Below are positions 35,162-46,688 of a stretch of DNA of 64,000 nucleotides, one piece after another. Origin of the DNA: Tetmemena sp. SeJ-2015 (taxonomy: Eukaryota > Ciliophora > Spirotrichea > Sporadotrichida > Oxytrichidae); NCBI GenBank assembly GCA_027382625.1, contig JAJKFJ010022597.1, positions 124,001 to 188,000 of the forward strand, in the 5' to 3' direction. A program made the position numbers and the translations under genes. Below the pieces are notes generated by a model that was given only the letters and a program-made list of their open reading frames with translations, did no database searches and was not told the origin of the DNA. Numbering within the stretch: position 1 is the stretch's first letter; each line of letters starts with the position of its first letter.

Positions 35162-38100
35162 TCAGTGTTAAGAGGGCATGAAGTTGACTTTCCTCTCGAG
35201 AGTTCCTTGCTTCTTAAAGTTATTCTGGAACTGCTTTCTCCTGAGAGATCCCTTCTGCATTACTTGCTTCTTCCCATTGATATAATTTCCAAACTCTATA
35301 TGAGAAGCAAGTATAGGAGCAAAGATGTTAATTTTTAATCTATGGCTTTATCTATGGTGTCGAGCACCTGAGTGGACAGATCCTTGAGTGAGGAGGTCTT
35401 ATCTGTGTTTTCCTGGCATCTCTTATTGAGCTTGCCGATCCTGGTGATCTTACGCATGTCATAGTAGTTGAACAACTCATCCTAAACTTCATTTTACTAG
35501 TATCTTAGAGTTTTATGGAGTTTAAACTTTAGTCATCGTTTTGGAAGGCAATTAGGGACTTCTGGATCACGTCAAAGTCAATCATGTCTATTCTGTGGAC
35601 TGTGTCCTTAGTTATCCTTGAGGGCACTGCTTTGAGAGCTAGTTTCAAGTCCAAAAGCTCTTAGGAGGACTGAGCCACGAAAATGAACCTCTCAAGCAAG
35701 TCGTCAACCATCTATAGATTAAGAAAGAGGGGATATAAAATCTGCACTTCTGTTTCTGGGATGCTCTTTTTGAGGAAGGGATCCACGTAGTCAGAATCTT
35801 CGTTAAGAGTGGTCTTGTCTTGCTTCAACTACTGAGCGAACTTTTTCTCGAAGATGGACTCCAGCTTGGATTTAATCTCCTTGTAAAATTATTATCCTCA
35901 CTACTGTAATAAGTAATTGAACTAGTTTGACGTTTACTCTTACTCCTTTTCCTTCTGTACTTTGGTGTCGTAGTTCCTCACCTTGATGTTTGCCATGAGC
36001 TTAGAGACGAACACAGAGCCGAAGATCTCCTCAATATCTTGCACTTTATAGCCAAGCTTCCGTGGCTCCCCTCGGCTGGAATCCTCGTTAGTCTCGGGTC
36101 TGAACTTGCACCAAGCCTCAATAAGTAGCTCCTTGCTAATTGAAATACCCTCCTCAGCATAATCAAACAATTAAATAAATCCATTTGCATCTTGCTTTCT
36201 AATAAGCTTTTCCTAGTCTCTCATTTGTTGCCTGATATCCTCGCGGTTAAGTTGCTTATCAGTTCGCTTTAGAGCCGCCTTCCTGGTCTGTCTGCGCTGC
36301 TGCTTGAGTTTGTAGTCTTTGTAGAGGAAGTTAATTGCCTTCATCACATCCACTACCTCATTGTATATTATGACCTTGTCTTCTATCAAGTCATCTCCCT
36401 CCTGCTTCTTGAGGCTGCTGTTGAGTTCGAAGTTGTAGGTCAGGATCTTGCAGAACGCTATCATGTCTTTGGCAAGAGCATAGAGCAGGTAGAACAAACC
36501 GAAAAATACCCAGAGAGGCACGATGAACATGGCATGCAGGATGGAACCCATCTTCAGGAGGTTGAAAGAGGTCTTAAGGTAAACCCAGGGTATGTGAGCG
36601 GCAGAGTAGAGGAAGAACAGTTAGATGTAGATAATGTTCTCCAGCCAGAACATGAACACACTGAAGTGGTGCGCCATCACCTTCATCCGCTCTTTGTTAT
36701 AAACGAAGGGTAAAAGCACAGCTGCAAAGCAGTTCACGGGTGCTGGGTACATAACGAACTACTAGTAGCCTACTTCATCCCTCAAAGCGAGGTTGAAGCG
36801 TTCTATGAACTGGAACTTGGCTGTTAGATGAGCGTATTCTGCAGTAGTTTCAGTTTCATCCTCGAATATCTTGGAAAGCACAGCTACATAGTAGTTGAGC
36901 AAGAACACGTTTGAGATGAAGACATGAAACACTGTCAGAGTTGAGGCAGTCAAGAAGTAGTCATCCAGTCCTAAGTAGTCGTACATGCCCATGGCTGCAT
37001 CAAAAAGCGTTCTCAAGGACAGAATGATCCCTCCAAACTTAGGTACCACATCCTAGAAGATTACAACATGCACAGATGACATGATCAGCATTAGTTTTAT
37101 TAAGGATGTATTCATAGAATATCTATAAGAGCAAGAAACTGAGCATGATGAATACGAAGCTGTAAGCACTCTTTAAAATCTCTCCTAGCGTTAGAAGGAG
37201 CTTTCCTACTTTGCGGATGACGAGGAAGAAGCAAGTGAGTCTCGCCCACTGGAAGAGGATCATCATGATCACAAGTATATCGATCTACTGCTTCTTATCA
37301 GGGTTGAGAATGGTTTCAGTAGTCATACTCCCTGTGAAGTTGAAGCAGATGATGTTGATAACTGAAGAAGCTATGTCAGTGATAGCCCACTTGTCCATGG
37401 GGATCTTATCTTCAGCGAACACGTTGAACACTATCTTCAGGAACTAGCCGATAATCTTAAAAGCTAGAATCTATCATTAGATCAATAGTTATAATCGAGG
37501 CAACAGAGAAAGTAATGCCTGCCTAATTATAGGGGAGATATCTCTCTATGCTAAGCTTCACAGCATCTATCTTATCATCTCCTTCGAAATCGTTGAAGTT
37601 CCTTTAAGCAAACAGCCATAGATATTCCAATTAATGATCATTGATTTATTAGAGATATTGGAAGTTGAATAGCTAGAAAAGAGAGGTCATGAGGATAGCA
37701 GAGGAGATCTCTTTGGTGAATATGTTCTGGATGGAGGTCTTTCTGACGCTGTACTGGAACCAGTAGCACTCCTCGGAGATTATCGGCTTGAACTTGGTAT
37801 TCAGCATTTCCTGAAAACTGATGCTCTTCCCAGGTAACCCCAACAGAATATTTACACTGCAATATTCCATCTCTTAAGGTTTTTTTTCTTGGTTTATCTT
37901 TTGTATCTTGCTCTGGGCCAGGTTGTACAAGAGACTGAAGTCACTGAGTTTGCCGTCGCAGGCGTAGGTGAGCTTGCCAATCCACATTTCCTCAATGAGG
38001 ATGTTGATCTTCTCGCTGCTGAGAGGGGGTCGAAGCCGTTCTCAGTCACTATCCTCAGCACACTCCTGTTCTTGAAGTCCAAGTCCAGAAAGAACTTGTC

Positions 38101-38638
38101 AATCACCATTACAACATAAGTATATTTACAACACCACAATATTAAATAAAATATATTATTCTTATTTTAATTTATATGTTTGAAATGTGGTCGTCGTCTA
38201 GGTTGTCGAGTAGTTTGTCTCCGAGGCGGAGCATGTCCTCGATAGTGGACTTAGCAAGGTGAGCATGCTGCTGGAGCATGTCCCCCACGTGCTTTATGAT
38301 CTCGCAAGCCAAGCAGATAGTCAGCATCTAGTTATAGCAGTACATTATAATCAAATTATTATATTTATATTTATATTATTATCCTGTTCTGTTCGTGGCC
38401 TGAGTCTACGATCTCAGTACGTACTCAATCAGTCGATCAATCTAGTCCTCTTTCCAGACTGAGAAGTCAGCGTAGATGAGGCAGTTGAAGATCAGCTCCG
38501 TCTTGCAGTCGACTGCAGGATATCCAGGAACTCCTCAATGATGCGTTTGTCGTTCATGTACTCGTCCTTGAAGATCTCCTTGGCCAGCGTGTACTTCAAA
38601 AATATCTCGTTGTTGTTTCTCAAATCATCTTAAAACAT
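35162..38638 (-). CDS. Ion channel B (TRP/polycystin-like), tandem paralogue of A
   Basis: Parallel to channel A in every block: DLRNNNEIFLKYTLAKEIF, KTELIFNCLIYADFS, KFFLDLDFKNRSVLRIVTENGF, EEMWIGKLTYACDGKLSDFS, LRTLFDAAMGMYDYLGLDDYF, LLNYYVAVLSKIFEDETE, QFIERFNLALRDEVGY, LALKAVPSRITKDTVHRIDM. An ATG at 38638 (MFQDDLRN) is available at the point where channel A also begins, but the family normally has a longer N-terminus. The C-terminal basic tail (KKQVMQKGSLRRKQFQNN) to TGA at 35162 needs removal of the IES at 35300-35338. A CTCT/CT dinucleotide change near 38031 breaks the N-terminal frame. Introns or IESs elsewhere are only partly resolved. Confidence 0.7.
35300..35338. other. IES in channel B, pointer TCTAT
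   Basis: Pointer copies 35295-35299 and 35339-35343. Removal of 44 nt joins LDTIDKAI to EFGNYINGKKQVMQ. Confidence 0.75.
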
Positions 38639-38767
38639 AGAAGTGAGAAGTTTGCATCAATATTGAATCTATGTCAACTATAAGTGACTGGTGTGAGTTG
38701 TAATTAGTCAGAAAATAGATAATTCATTTGGCAAGAGAGCAAATAAATAAAAGATATACAGATAGAA

Positions 38768-41700
38768 ATGCTAGGATTGGGAGAAATGTTCGACGACGGA
38801 TAGGAATTCGTCACTAACAATGGCACATCAGGTGCAGTGTACACCTCCTCTTATAAAAGTAAGCACTCAATTGGAGCTCATAAGTCTAAATAGATCGACC
38901 GAAGCACTGCGCAGGATCACTGGATTTACCACCCATGCCCAGACAGCAGAGTAATCTAGTGGGACTTCTAAATCAGTAAGTTTACAAGCACTCACTAGAA
39001 TGAAGTCGATGATGTTAAATATTGGTTATAGAGGAGCCACCTGCTACTTGAACTCATTGTTCCAAACACTCTTCCTCACTCCATAGTTCAGAAGTGCCAT
39101 CTACTAATTGCCTCTATGTGTAAGCAAGCAGGAATATTCATGACCTGAGTTTGTAGAGAGATAGCGTAGAAGACTTTAGCGACTTCTTGTCTGGCAAGCG
39201 TAGAGAGATAATGTTTAACATTCAGAAACTGTTCGTCAGGCTTTAGGCAGAACAGTCTCGCGCAGTAAGCACAGATGAACTCACCAAAGCATTTGAGTAA
39301 TTATCGTTTAAAGTGTCTTCTTAATCATCTCATTTGGTTGGGTAAACAATGAGGAGATGGCGCAGTAGGATGTGCAGGAATTGAATAGAGTGCTGTTCGA
39401 TACTATTGAGCGTTCGTTGCAGGGGACTCCTTATGATGCGTTGATAGATGATCTCTACAGAGGAAATCTAAGTCATATGATAGTCTGCCAGTAGTGCGGC
39501 ATATCGAGAAAGAGAGAGGAGAAGTTCTTAGACATCATGCTGCAAGTTAAGAATTGCAAAGGCGTAGCTGAAAGTCTCAAGAAGCTATTTGAGATGGATG
39601 AGTTCAATGGAGACAATCAATCACATACTAGATTAAGTGTTCAGGATGTGTTCTTGATTATTGAATAAGCTGTTTTGTGATACTTGTAATGAGAAGACGG
39701 ACACTTTGAAAGGACAGAGGTTGGCAAAGTTACCTCCAGTTTTGACTTTTGGGTTGGCCAGATTCGACATAGACTATGTGAAGTTCGAAAGATTCAAGAT
39801 CAATGACAAATTCGAATATCCCCTGGAGCTTGATCTCTCTGAGTACTTGGATCCAGAGGCTTTTGAAGCTCCTGAGAATTGCAAGTACGAATTGAAGAGT
39901 ATCATAATTCATCGGGGTGGAGCCTTCGGAGGTCACTACTATGCTTACATTTAAGATGAGTTGAAGGAAGGCAATTGGTTCTTGTAGATGCCTGCTGAGT
40001 TTTCTAAGGACCCCAAACTTGTAGAGAAGGTTCAGTACGATCCTAAACGATTCATGACTGAAGAGCAGATAAAAGAAGAGGAGGAGAGAAAGCTAAGAGC
40101 TGAAACTGAGTGTTTACAAATAGATGTTGATGGTGAGAAGACAAAAGAGCCACAACCTGCTCCTTAAGAAAACACCAAGTAATAAAATCAAGGCAAGGGG
40201 AAGAACAAGGGCAATAATAAGTAGCAGTAAAAGCAAGGGAAAGGATAGAAGAATAACTCTATATGTTTAATTATTCTCTATGAGGTATTTAGAGTATTGT
40301 AGATAACTAGAACAAGTAACAGAAGCAGCAAAATTAAGGAAAGGGAAATAACTAGAGCAATAAAAAGAAGAAGACTGAAATTGAATACGACTATGATGAG
40401 TGCGATTTCCCACTCCCATACTCTGAGAAGCGCCTCATAGAAAATTGGTATGTCTTTGATGACTCCCTAGTATCTCCAATCCTACCTGGAAAGCTTTAAA
40501 GTTAGTTCGGAGGGTCAAGTTAGAACGCTTATATCCTAGTATACAGGTAGAAAAAGATTAGCGAGAATTTGGTAGGTGAGAAATAACCTCCATACCCAGA
40601 GTACTGGAATTCTTTCATTCAGAACTTAAACGAATTTAACGAGCAACAGAGAGCTTATTTCAAGGAGTTGGAAAATCAACTAGATGTAATCATTTAAGAT
40701 CAAGCACTCTTTAAAGTAGATCCTGAGTGCCACTTTATCCAATATGAAATTTACACTCATGTGGGGCTTAATTTATTATTTTGATATGTTGAAGATGCTA
40801 AAATTGAAGAGCAAGGTTTGAAGATCAGACTTAACTTTTCAGATACTCTAGAGCAAGCGAGATAGAAAATAGCAGAGGTCCTTAACTCCCAATAATTCAA
40901 CATGTTTGAAGTGGATCGCCAGAAATCTGGAAACTGCTAACTGTTGCTTGAATGGGGTAAACTGGACCCCTCCAAGACTCTTGCTGAAAATAAGGTCACT
41001 CATCTTTCTACTTGGATGGTGGTGCTGATACAGAACTCTCTTCCATCCTTTCAACTCATTAGATTTATTATATTCAAATACTTCATACTGGAGAGAATAC
41101 GTAGCCAATAAAGATAAAGTTGCGAGTGTATGGTGACGAAGTAGAGGTGAAGCTTTACAACAACGAGTTGCTGGATGCTTTCTTAACTAGGGTAGAGAGC
41201 ATAACTTCTATTCCTAAAGCCTAGATCATGCTTAAGATTGCAGAAGATACTGTAATCAGAAGGATCGACAGACAAGTCAGGAATGTAGATAATCCTCAGA
41301 TATTCAACACTCTCAGGGATGTCAAAGTCATCGATGGCACTGTCATCTTAGTGGAGATGAAGGATGAAGGTCAGATGGAAAATGAAAGTGAGAATATTCA
41401 TCTCTCTATAATGAATTTATGTCCTCATTTCTATTCAGGAGGAGTTAAATAACCAACTCAAGAGTTCAGGAAACGATTTTCTAAACTTGGACGACACTCC
41501 AAACATCCGCACTGTGATTGTCAACAGGCAAGAAGATCCTACTGACTTTGACAGATTCTAGATCAACATAGATTGGTCTTTGAAGCAGTTGCATGACTTC
41601 CTGATCAGCCAACTTAAGAGAGAAGAGCCTCAGAGAATAAGAAACCACACCACTAGCAGATTGTTTGTTAAGGAAGAAATGGACACTCAGCTCAGAAGCT

Positions 41701-43325
41701 ACCCTGACTTCTTAGAGGGTGGAGCTAGAGTATAGATAGAAAGTGGAAGGTACCCTACTCTGCAGGAGATAGTGATTAGAGTGGCAGTTCATCAGAAAGA
41801 AGACGATCTCCGCTAGTTCTACTTCCCAGCAAACTTCAGTGTCAAAGAATGGTAAGTCTAAGATAATCTCCATAACCATGTATAGCAAAGAGTTAATTGC
41901 AAAAGACTTTGGTCTTGAAGCAAATAAGCACACTCTGTTCAGAGTTGATCACTTAGAGGAGCCAGCTTTCCCTTTGAGGAGAGAAAAGAGTGAGATCACT
42001 AACTGCGATGTTTAGTCTGGCGATCTGCTGATCTTGAAGAGCGACGCGATTCTATCTGCTGAGGAGAAACTGACACTGCACATCCATTTAACTATGACGG
42101 GTTAGCCTGAAGACAGCACCTACATTGAGAAGATAGAAGTAAACAGAGAGTACTCGGTCAGAGATCTGAAGGAGATAGTGCTCTCCATGCCCTAGCTAGA
42201 ATTCGCGAAGAACTACCCCAATGAGCAAATCAGGATAAGAGAGAAGCAAAACAACATGTTCTCATTGTAATAATTTTAGTTTCTCAAAGATGATTAAATT
42301 TTGATTCTTTGGGAAGATCTACAGAGACATGAACAAGTCACTGAAGTCGTAGCAAGTTTCAAACAACGCACAGATAGTGGTGCAAGTATTGCAGGAGCCT
42401 GAGGTACTGGACTAGAACACTATGATTCTGCTAATCTGCAGGAGGAACTGCTAAACCTAGACATACGGTCAGAAAGTAGAGATGCTCTTCAAGCACAAGA
42501 ATAATGCTCCTAGCATGGCTGAACTAGAAGATAGCTGCCGTCAGTTTTACTCTGTTTAAGATGAAGAACGAATATTATAAAAAAATCATTGTAAAGAGAA
42601 TAGAATTTACTTCGAATTTAGTTTTTTTATGATAAATGTCAAATAATTTTCTTGACTAGCTATAATTATGTGTCATATATATATCCATATTTGTAATAGC
42701 TTTGATATTGTATTCTATCAATTAACAGATAAGTTAGATGATGAATTATAGTAAGATTTTATGATTACTTATCTTTATTTATAATAAGCGTTGCGAAATA
42801 CTTCCCACACAAGTTCGAGTGGAAGTGGATGGACAAGAACGAAGAGGTGGTTGAGAAGAAGAAAAAGGGAAAGGAGACTAAGATTATAGCTGGCAACTGC
42901 AATCTCAAGAACATGCCCTTCTTTATGAAAGATGGAGATTCAAATACAAATAAGTTTTTTATTATAAAATGAAAACTATATAGATATAATCGGAGTGAGG
43001 TTTGAGAGTGAGAACCCAGATGGCGCTGATGATTTCCAGACTGAAGAAGACAAGCTGCTTGCGGAAGATTTCAGAGTCAGAAAGGAGCAAGAGAAGTTCC
43101 TAAGAGAGGAGGAGCAAAAGAAGAATCAAGGAGGCGGAAAGAAGAATGGCAAGAGACAGGAAGGTGGTGGAATCTTTATCAGGCTAGAGGAGGATTACCC
43201 AGTTCCCAAGCCGGAGGCGGAAGACAAAACTAACCAAGAAGTTAAGAACGCACAGGAAAATGAAAATTAAGAAGCTCAATAAGAGAAGATGGAAATGAAA
43301 GCAACACTACTGAGAATCAGTGAAT
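38768..43325 (+). CDS. USP47/USP7-type ubiquitin-specific protease
   Basis: Cysteine deubiquitinase. ATG at 38768 (MLGLGEMFDDG). The Cys box is GYRGATCYLNSLFQTLFLTPQ (about 39027-39090), followed by LSFGWVNNEEMAQQDVQELN, a zinc-finger-like pair (CQQCGI; FCDTCNEK), LTFGLARFDIDY and the His box GGHYYAYI near 39930-39955. A Gln/Lys-rich insert follows, then ubiquitin-like modules (LRVYGDEVEVKLYNNELLD, KIEVNREYSVRDLKEIV) and a C-terminus AKYFPHKFEW...FFMKDGDIIGVRFESENPDG typical of USP47. TGA at about 43323. Six IESs were resolved; further one-base frame changes remain near 39020, 40985 and 41850. Acts in cytosol/nucleus on ubiquitinated substrates. Confidence 0.88.
39310..39332. other. IES in USP gene, pointer TTT
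   Basis: TTT at 39307-39309 and 39333-39335. Removal of 26 nt joins FEQLSF to GWVNNEEMAQQDVQEL, restoring the USP7/47 SFGW motif. Confidence 0.85.
39618..39663. other. IES in USP gene, pointer AAT
   Basis: AAT at 39615-39617 and 39664-39666. Removal of 49 nt joins FNGDN to KLFCDTCNEK. Confidence 0.85.
40259..40302. other. IES in USP gene, pointer ATAACT
   Basis: Copies at 40253-40258 and 40303-40308. Removal of 50 nt joins the Gln/Lys-rich tract KNN to QNKQQKQQNQGKGNN in frame. Confidence 0.8.
40763..40785. other. IES in USP gene, pointer ATGT
   Basis: Copies at 40759-40762 and 40786-40789. The 27 nt removed contain an in-frame TGA; the join reads EIYTHVEDAKIEEQGLK. Confidence 0.85.
42557..42789. 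other. IES in USP gene, pointer GTT (233 nt)
   Basis: GTT at 42554-42556 and 42790-42792 around a very AT-rich block with many TGAs. The join reads CRQFYSVAKYFPHKFEW. Confidence 0.8.
42940..42981. other. IES in USP gene, pointer AGAT
   Basis: AGAT at 42936-42939 and 42982-42985. Removal of 46 nt joins FFMKDGD to IIGVRFESENPDG, the USP47 C-terminal signature. Confidence 0.88.
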
Positions 43326-43404
43326 GATATGGATGAGCTAGTTAATTATCTAAAATTAAGAAATTAAACTTAAAAATTCATTTGCAATCTAAAGTTAGTC
43401 TTCT

Positions 43405-46258
43405 TCACATCTATTGCTGAGCCAAGCCAAGTTTATTCTGATACTGATTCATCTTCTAGTTCACTTCTGCTATCTTCTAATTTAGCTGCTACAATGCCTT
43501 TTTCCTGGGTGAGGAATTAGTATCATCAGAAACTTCATTCTATTTCTCCAACTCATTCTATTGAGAGTCAAACTTTGAGTTGAAAATGGAAATGCTCCTT
43601 GAGCTAGTCTCTTCATTAACATCTTCATAAATCTCCTACTTGATTGCAAGAGGGCTTTGAGGTTGAGGCTCCTCAGGTTAGAGTTGAGATTGTTGTAGAC
43701 TCTACAATGAACGCATCGACTGATAGAATTTGATGTGATTCTCTTAGGCCTTTTGAATAATCTCCTAGCCTTTGATGTTCAAATTAATTGCTTGACTTTA
43801 CTAGCTGTATTTCTAAGCCTGAGTAGGTTTAGAGTTGCTGGTTACTTTGAGATTGGTAGGAGATGTGAGGTCTTCGCATTTTAGTTTGTACTTTCTCTTA
43901 TAATGATTACAAAATTTAACTTCTTAAGTGGATGGATTATTTCTAGGCAACTTGCGAGCTGATAGATATTTGATTCTTAGGTTTCTGTGGTGAAAAAGTG
44001 CAACCTTGCATCTCCTTCTGTATTTTAAGTTACTCTCTTTAAGTTCTCTTTTCTATTTGATCAAAGTGCTTCTCATAAAGTCTGAGGTGAGAGCTCTTGA
44101 AGCTTATGCATTTTCCTTTTCTTGCTCTTTCAGGGAAGGGACAGCTACTGCTTTCTAAGTAAGGATCTGAGGGACGAAAGTGCATTTGCTGAGCTCGTCT
44201 TGCTCCTTCTCTTGCTCTTTCTTCTTCTTGGCTTCTAAGACTTCCTTATGCTCTTGATGCAATCTCAACCACACTGGCTGCCTAGGACTGGAAAGGCCGT
44301 CTGTACTACTAATCTTCGGAGCTTGATTGCTCTATCTGACTACCTCCTCTGCTAAACTGACTCTAGTGAGGCTTTTGTTGCTCTTAATATCTGGTTTGAA
44401 TGTGCACTGACTCAACTCCTAATTCTCCTTAATCTTAGAGAGGTCTGAGATCTTCTGGTTCTTGTTTCCTGCCTTAGACAGCTGATGGAAGAATTCCTCT
44501 CTGCTTAGATGCTGTTAAGAGGTGTCTGTTTTATCTATGGCTGAAAGATTTGAAATGGTATCACCACTCGTTAACTGAACTTGAGTGAGTAATAGCCCGT
44601 TTTCAGTATGCATGGCAAGACCACTTCCCCTCCCTGAGCTTAAAGGAGGCATGTTGGGCTAGCTCTCGAGTGAATCGTTTGCCTCCTCTCTGTTCAAAAT
44701 GAAATTCTTTGGAGAGGAGGAGCTATTAACTCTTGGAGAGAGTGCAGATATAGTGGGCACAAAGGTACACTCCCTCAATTCATTCATCACTTTAATCTCT
44801 TCTATTTACTCCAAAAACTGCTTCTTTTGCTTTGCTTCATCGTACAGTCTGTCGAAAATCTTGGGATCTCTGAGTTTCTGAGACTTATTTGAACTTGTAC
44901 TTCTGAGTCTCTCATTCTGAGAATATTATAATATACCATTTAAAGTTAATGGATATAAGAATCTTAGCTTCTTTAGGTCTTAGATTGGCTTCTCCTATAA
45001 AGTTGGGCTGCCTTCATGTTAAGATACGGAATATTGAAAGTAGCCTGCTGATGCGCTCCATCCTCTATTTACTCTCCCTTCTGACTCTTGCTTCTAGTTC
45101 CCTTCTCTGATTTGTTCTGTTCTCCTGCCTTATGCTCTATCATCTCTTCGTTCTGTCTCCTTAGCTTCTGCAACTAACTTATAGTAGGTGACTAGAGTCA
45201 TTTAGTAGACTTTGAAATGAGTTAAATTTGCTATAGAGTCTTTTGATTGCAGAATTCCTGCCTTCAATGTTTGAGGCTTTGTTACTGCTTCTCTAGCTCT
45301 TAGGGGGGCTGCTGACTATGTTGAGGAATTCACTAGTGTGTGTTGGCACTCTATGCTTGATGTGCCTGTTGGGACTACGCTTTTCTTCTTTGTCAATGTC
45401 ATTAGCTTGGTGGTATCTGCCATTTAGATCATATGTGCCTTGAGGGTAGGAATAATTTGGGTTGCTTAAGTCATTTTCAAAAAGCTTTTTGGTGTTATAC
45501 TTGTCCAACCATAAATCAACTACATTACCACACATCTCTATGATGACTACTCAAACATCATCTTAAATGCATTCTTCCTTTTATAAGAATGAAATGACAT
45601 TAAGATTAAAGAGAAAGGAGATACTTGAAATTTGAATGTCGCTCAACTGAAAGAGATACATCTTTAGCGAGATGCGCAAGATCTCGTTGTATTAAGGTGC
45701 CCATCCTTCCTACTAGTACTTAATGTAGAGCTGCTCAAGGATTCTTGAAATCTTTTTTCGCCAGTTTTCTAATGTTAAACCCTAAACTACTATTAAATGA
45801 AAGCATACATTCATTCATTTGAGATTGAAGTACTATTAAAAGTGAGAGAAAATTACCACATCCACCAAATGCTGAATAAAAGAGGAGGAAATTTCCTTAA
45901 ACTAGTTCTCATTGAATAGATTGCTAGCTGATTCTTAGGGAGTGGATTCAGAGTCTTCCTATAGAACTAACTCATGAAGTTTGCTGGAGGATATGTTCTT
46001 CTCTGAGGGTTGATACTCTCGAATCTTGTTAGGAATGGATGTCACCTCATGCTAGCTCTGTCTAACTCCACTTCCAGGGGATCTCTAGTTCTTATTGACT
46101 TTCATGCTTTGAAGCACGTTGTTTTGAGATTCTCTCTTGGACTAATTGATAGAGTATCTTGCATATTGAGAACTCAAATCTAGCTCCTCCTCACTTGAGG
46201 AGTGTGTGATGAATTAGTCCAGAATAGATTTTTTCTGTCTTTCAAATTCTTCTGCCAT
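43405..46258 (-). CDS. Low-complexity protein with CTF-x-P-x-I repeats
   Basis: ATG at 46258 (MAEEFERQKKSILDQF). A Ser/Gln-rich N-terminus leads to ENWRKKISRILEQLYIKYQQEG near 45760, a helical segment with QYNEILRISLKMYLF. The C-terminal half carries a repeated motif, LRECTFVPTIS, LSQCTFKPDIKS and LSKCTFVPQI, of a kind seen in many uncharacterised protist cytoskeletal proteins. TGA at 43405-43407. Frame changes near 45850, 45570, 45200 and 44940 are unresolved introns or IESs. Function unknown; a microtubule or cilium role is only a guess from composition. Confidence 0.5.
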
Positions 46259-46688
46259 TATTTAAATAAACGCTTGTTCTTCTTCTGCTGTTATTGTAGT
46301 AAAAGTTTTATACACCAACGGAAAGCAATTGCTGTTTAATTGTATATTAAGAAACTTCAAATTAAAATTTATCACCTCTGTCCCTTTTCTCTCAATTCTA
46401 TAATCTGCATTCCCAGAGGGTGAATTAGTGAGGAAATGTAAGTTGTTGGCGATAGGCGTGAATGTAACTGAGTCCTTATTAAATTTATTTGTAAAATGTA
46501 GCAGCAATAAAATTTAAGCTTTGCCAATGGACTTTCACTTTAGCAGTAGTAGGCAGCGCTTCTTGAGTAAATGCAATAGCTCTCTCAACAGCTGAACCTT
46601 GATGCCTCTGTTATTTTAAATCCCTCTAATTAGCTGGGAAATCATCTCTTATAAAGATTTGTATGGATTTGGTTTGCGTATAAATGGC

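Noticed and set aside
35144..35338. Plus-strand ORF MSQIMKSVLRG of 64 codons
   Set aside because: Lies opposite the channel B C-terminal tail, which is better supported by paralogy with channel A and by a clean IES.
46262..46640. Minus-strand frames (MLLHFTNKFNKDS; also ERAIAFTQEALPTTAKVKV) between two genes
   Set aside because: Two frames of the same stretch look weakly coding and neither has a clear start, stop or family match, so no gene is called.
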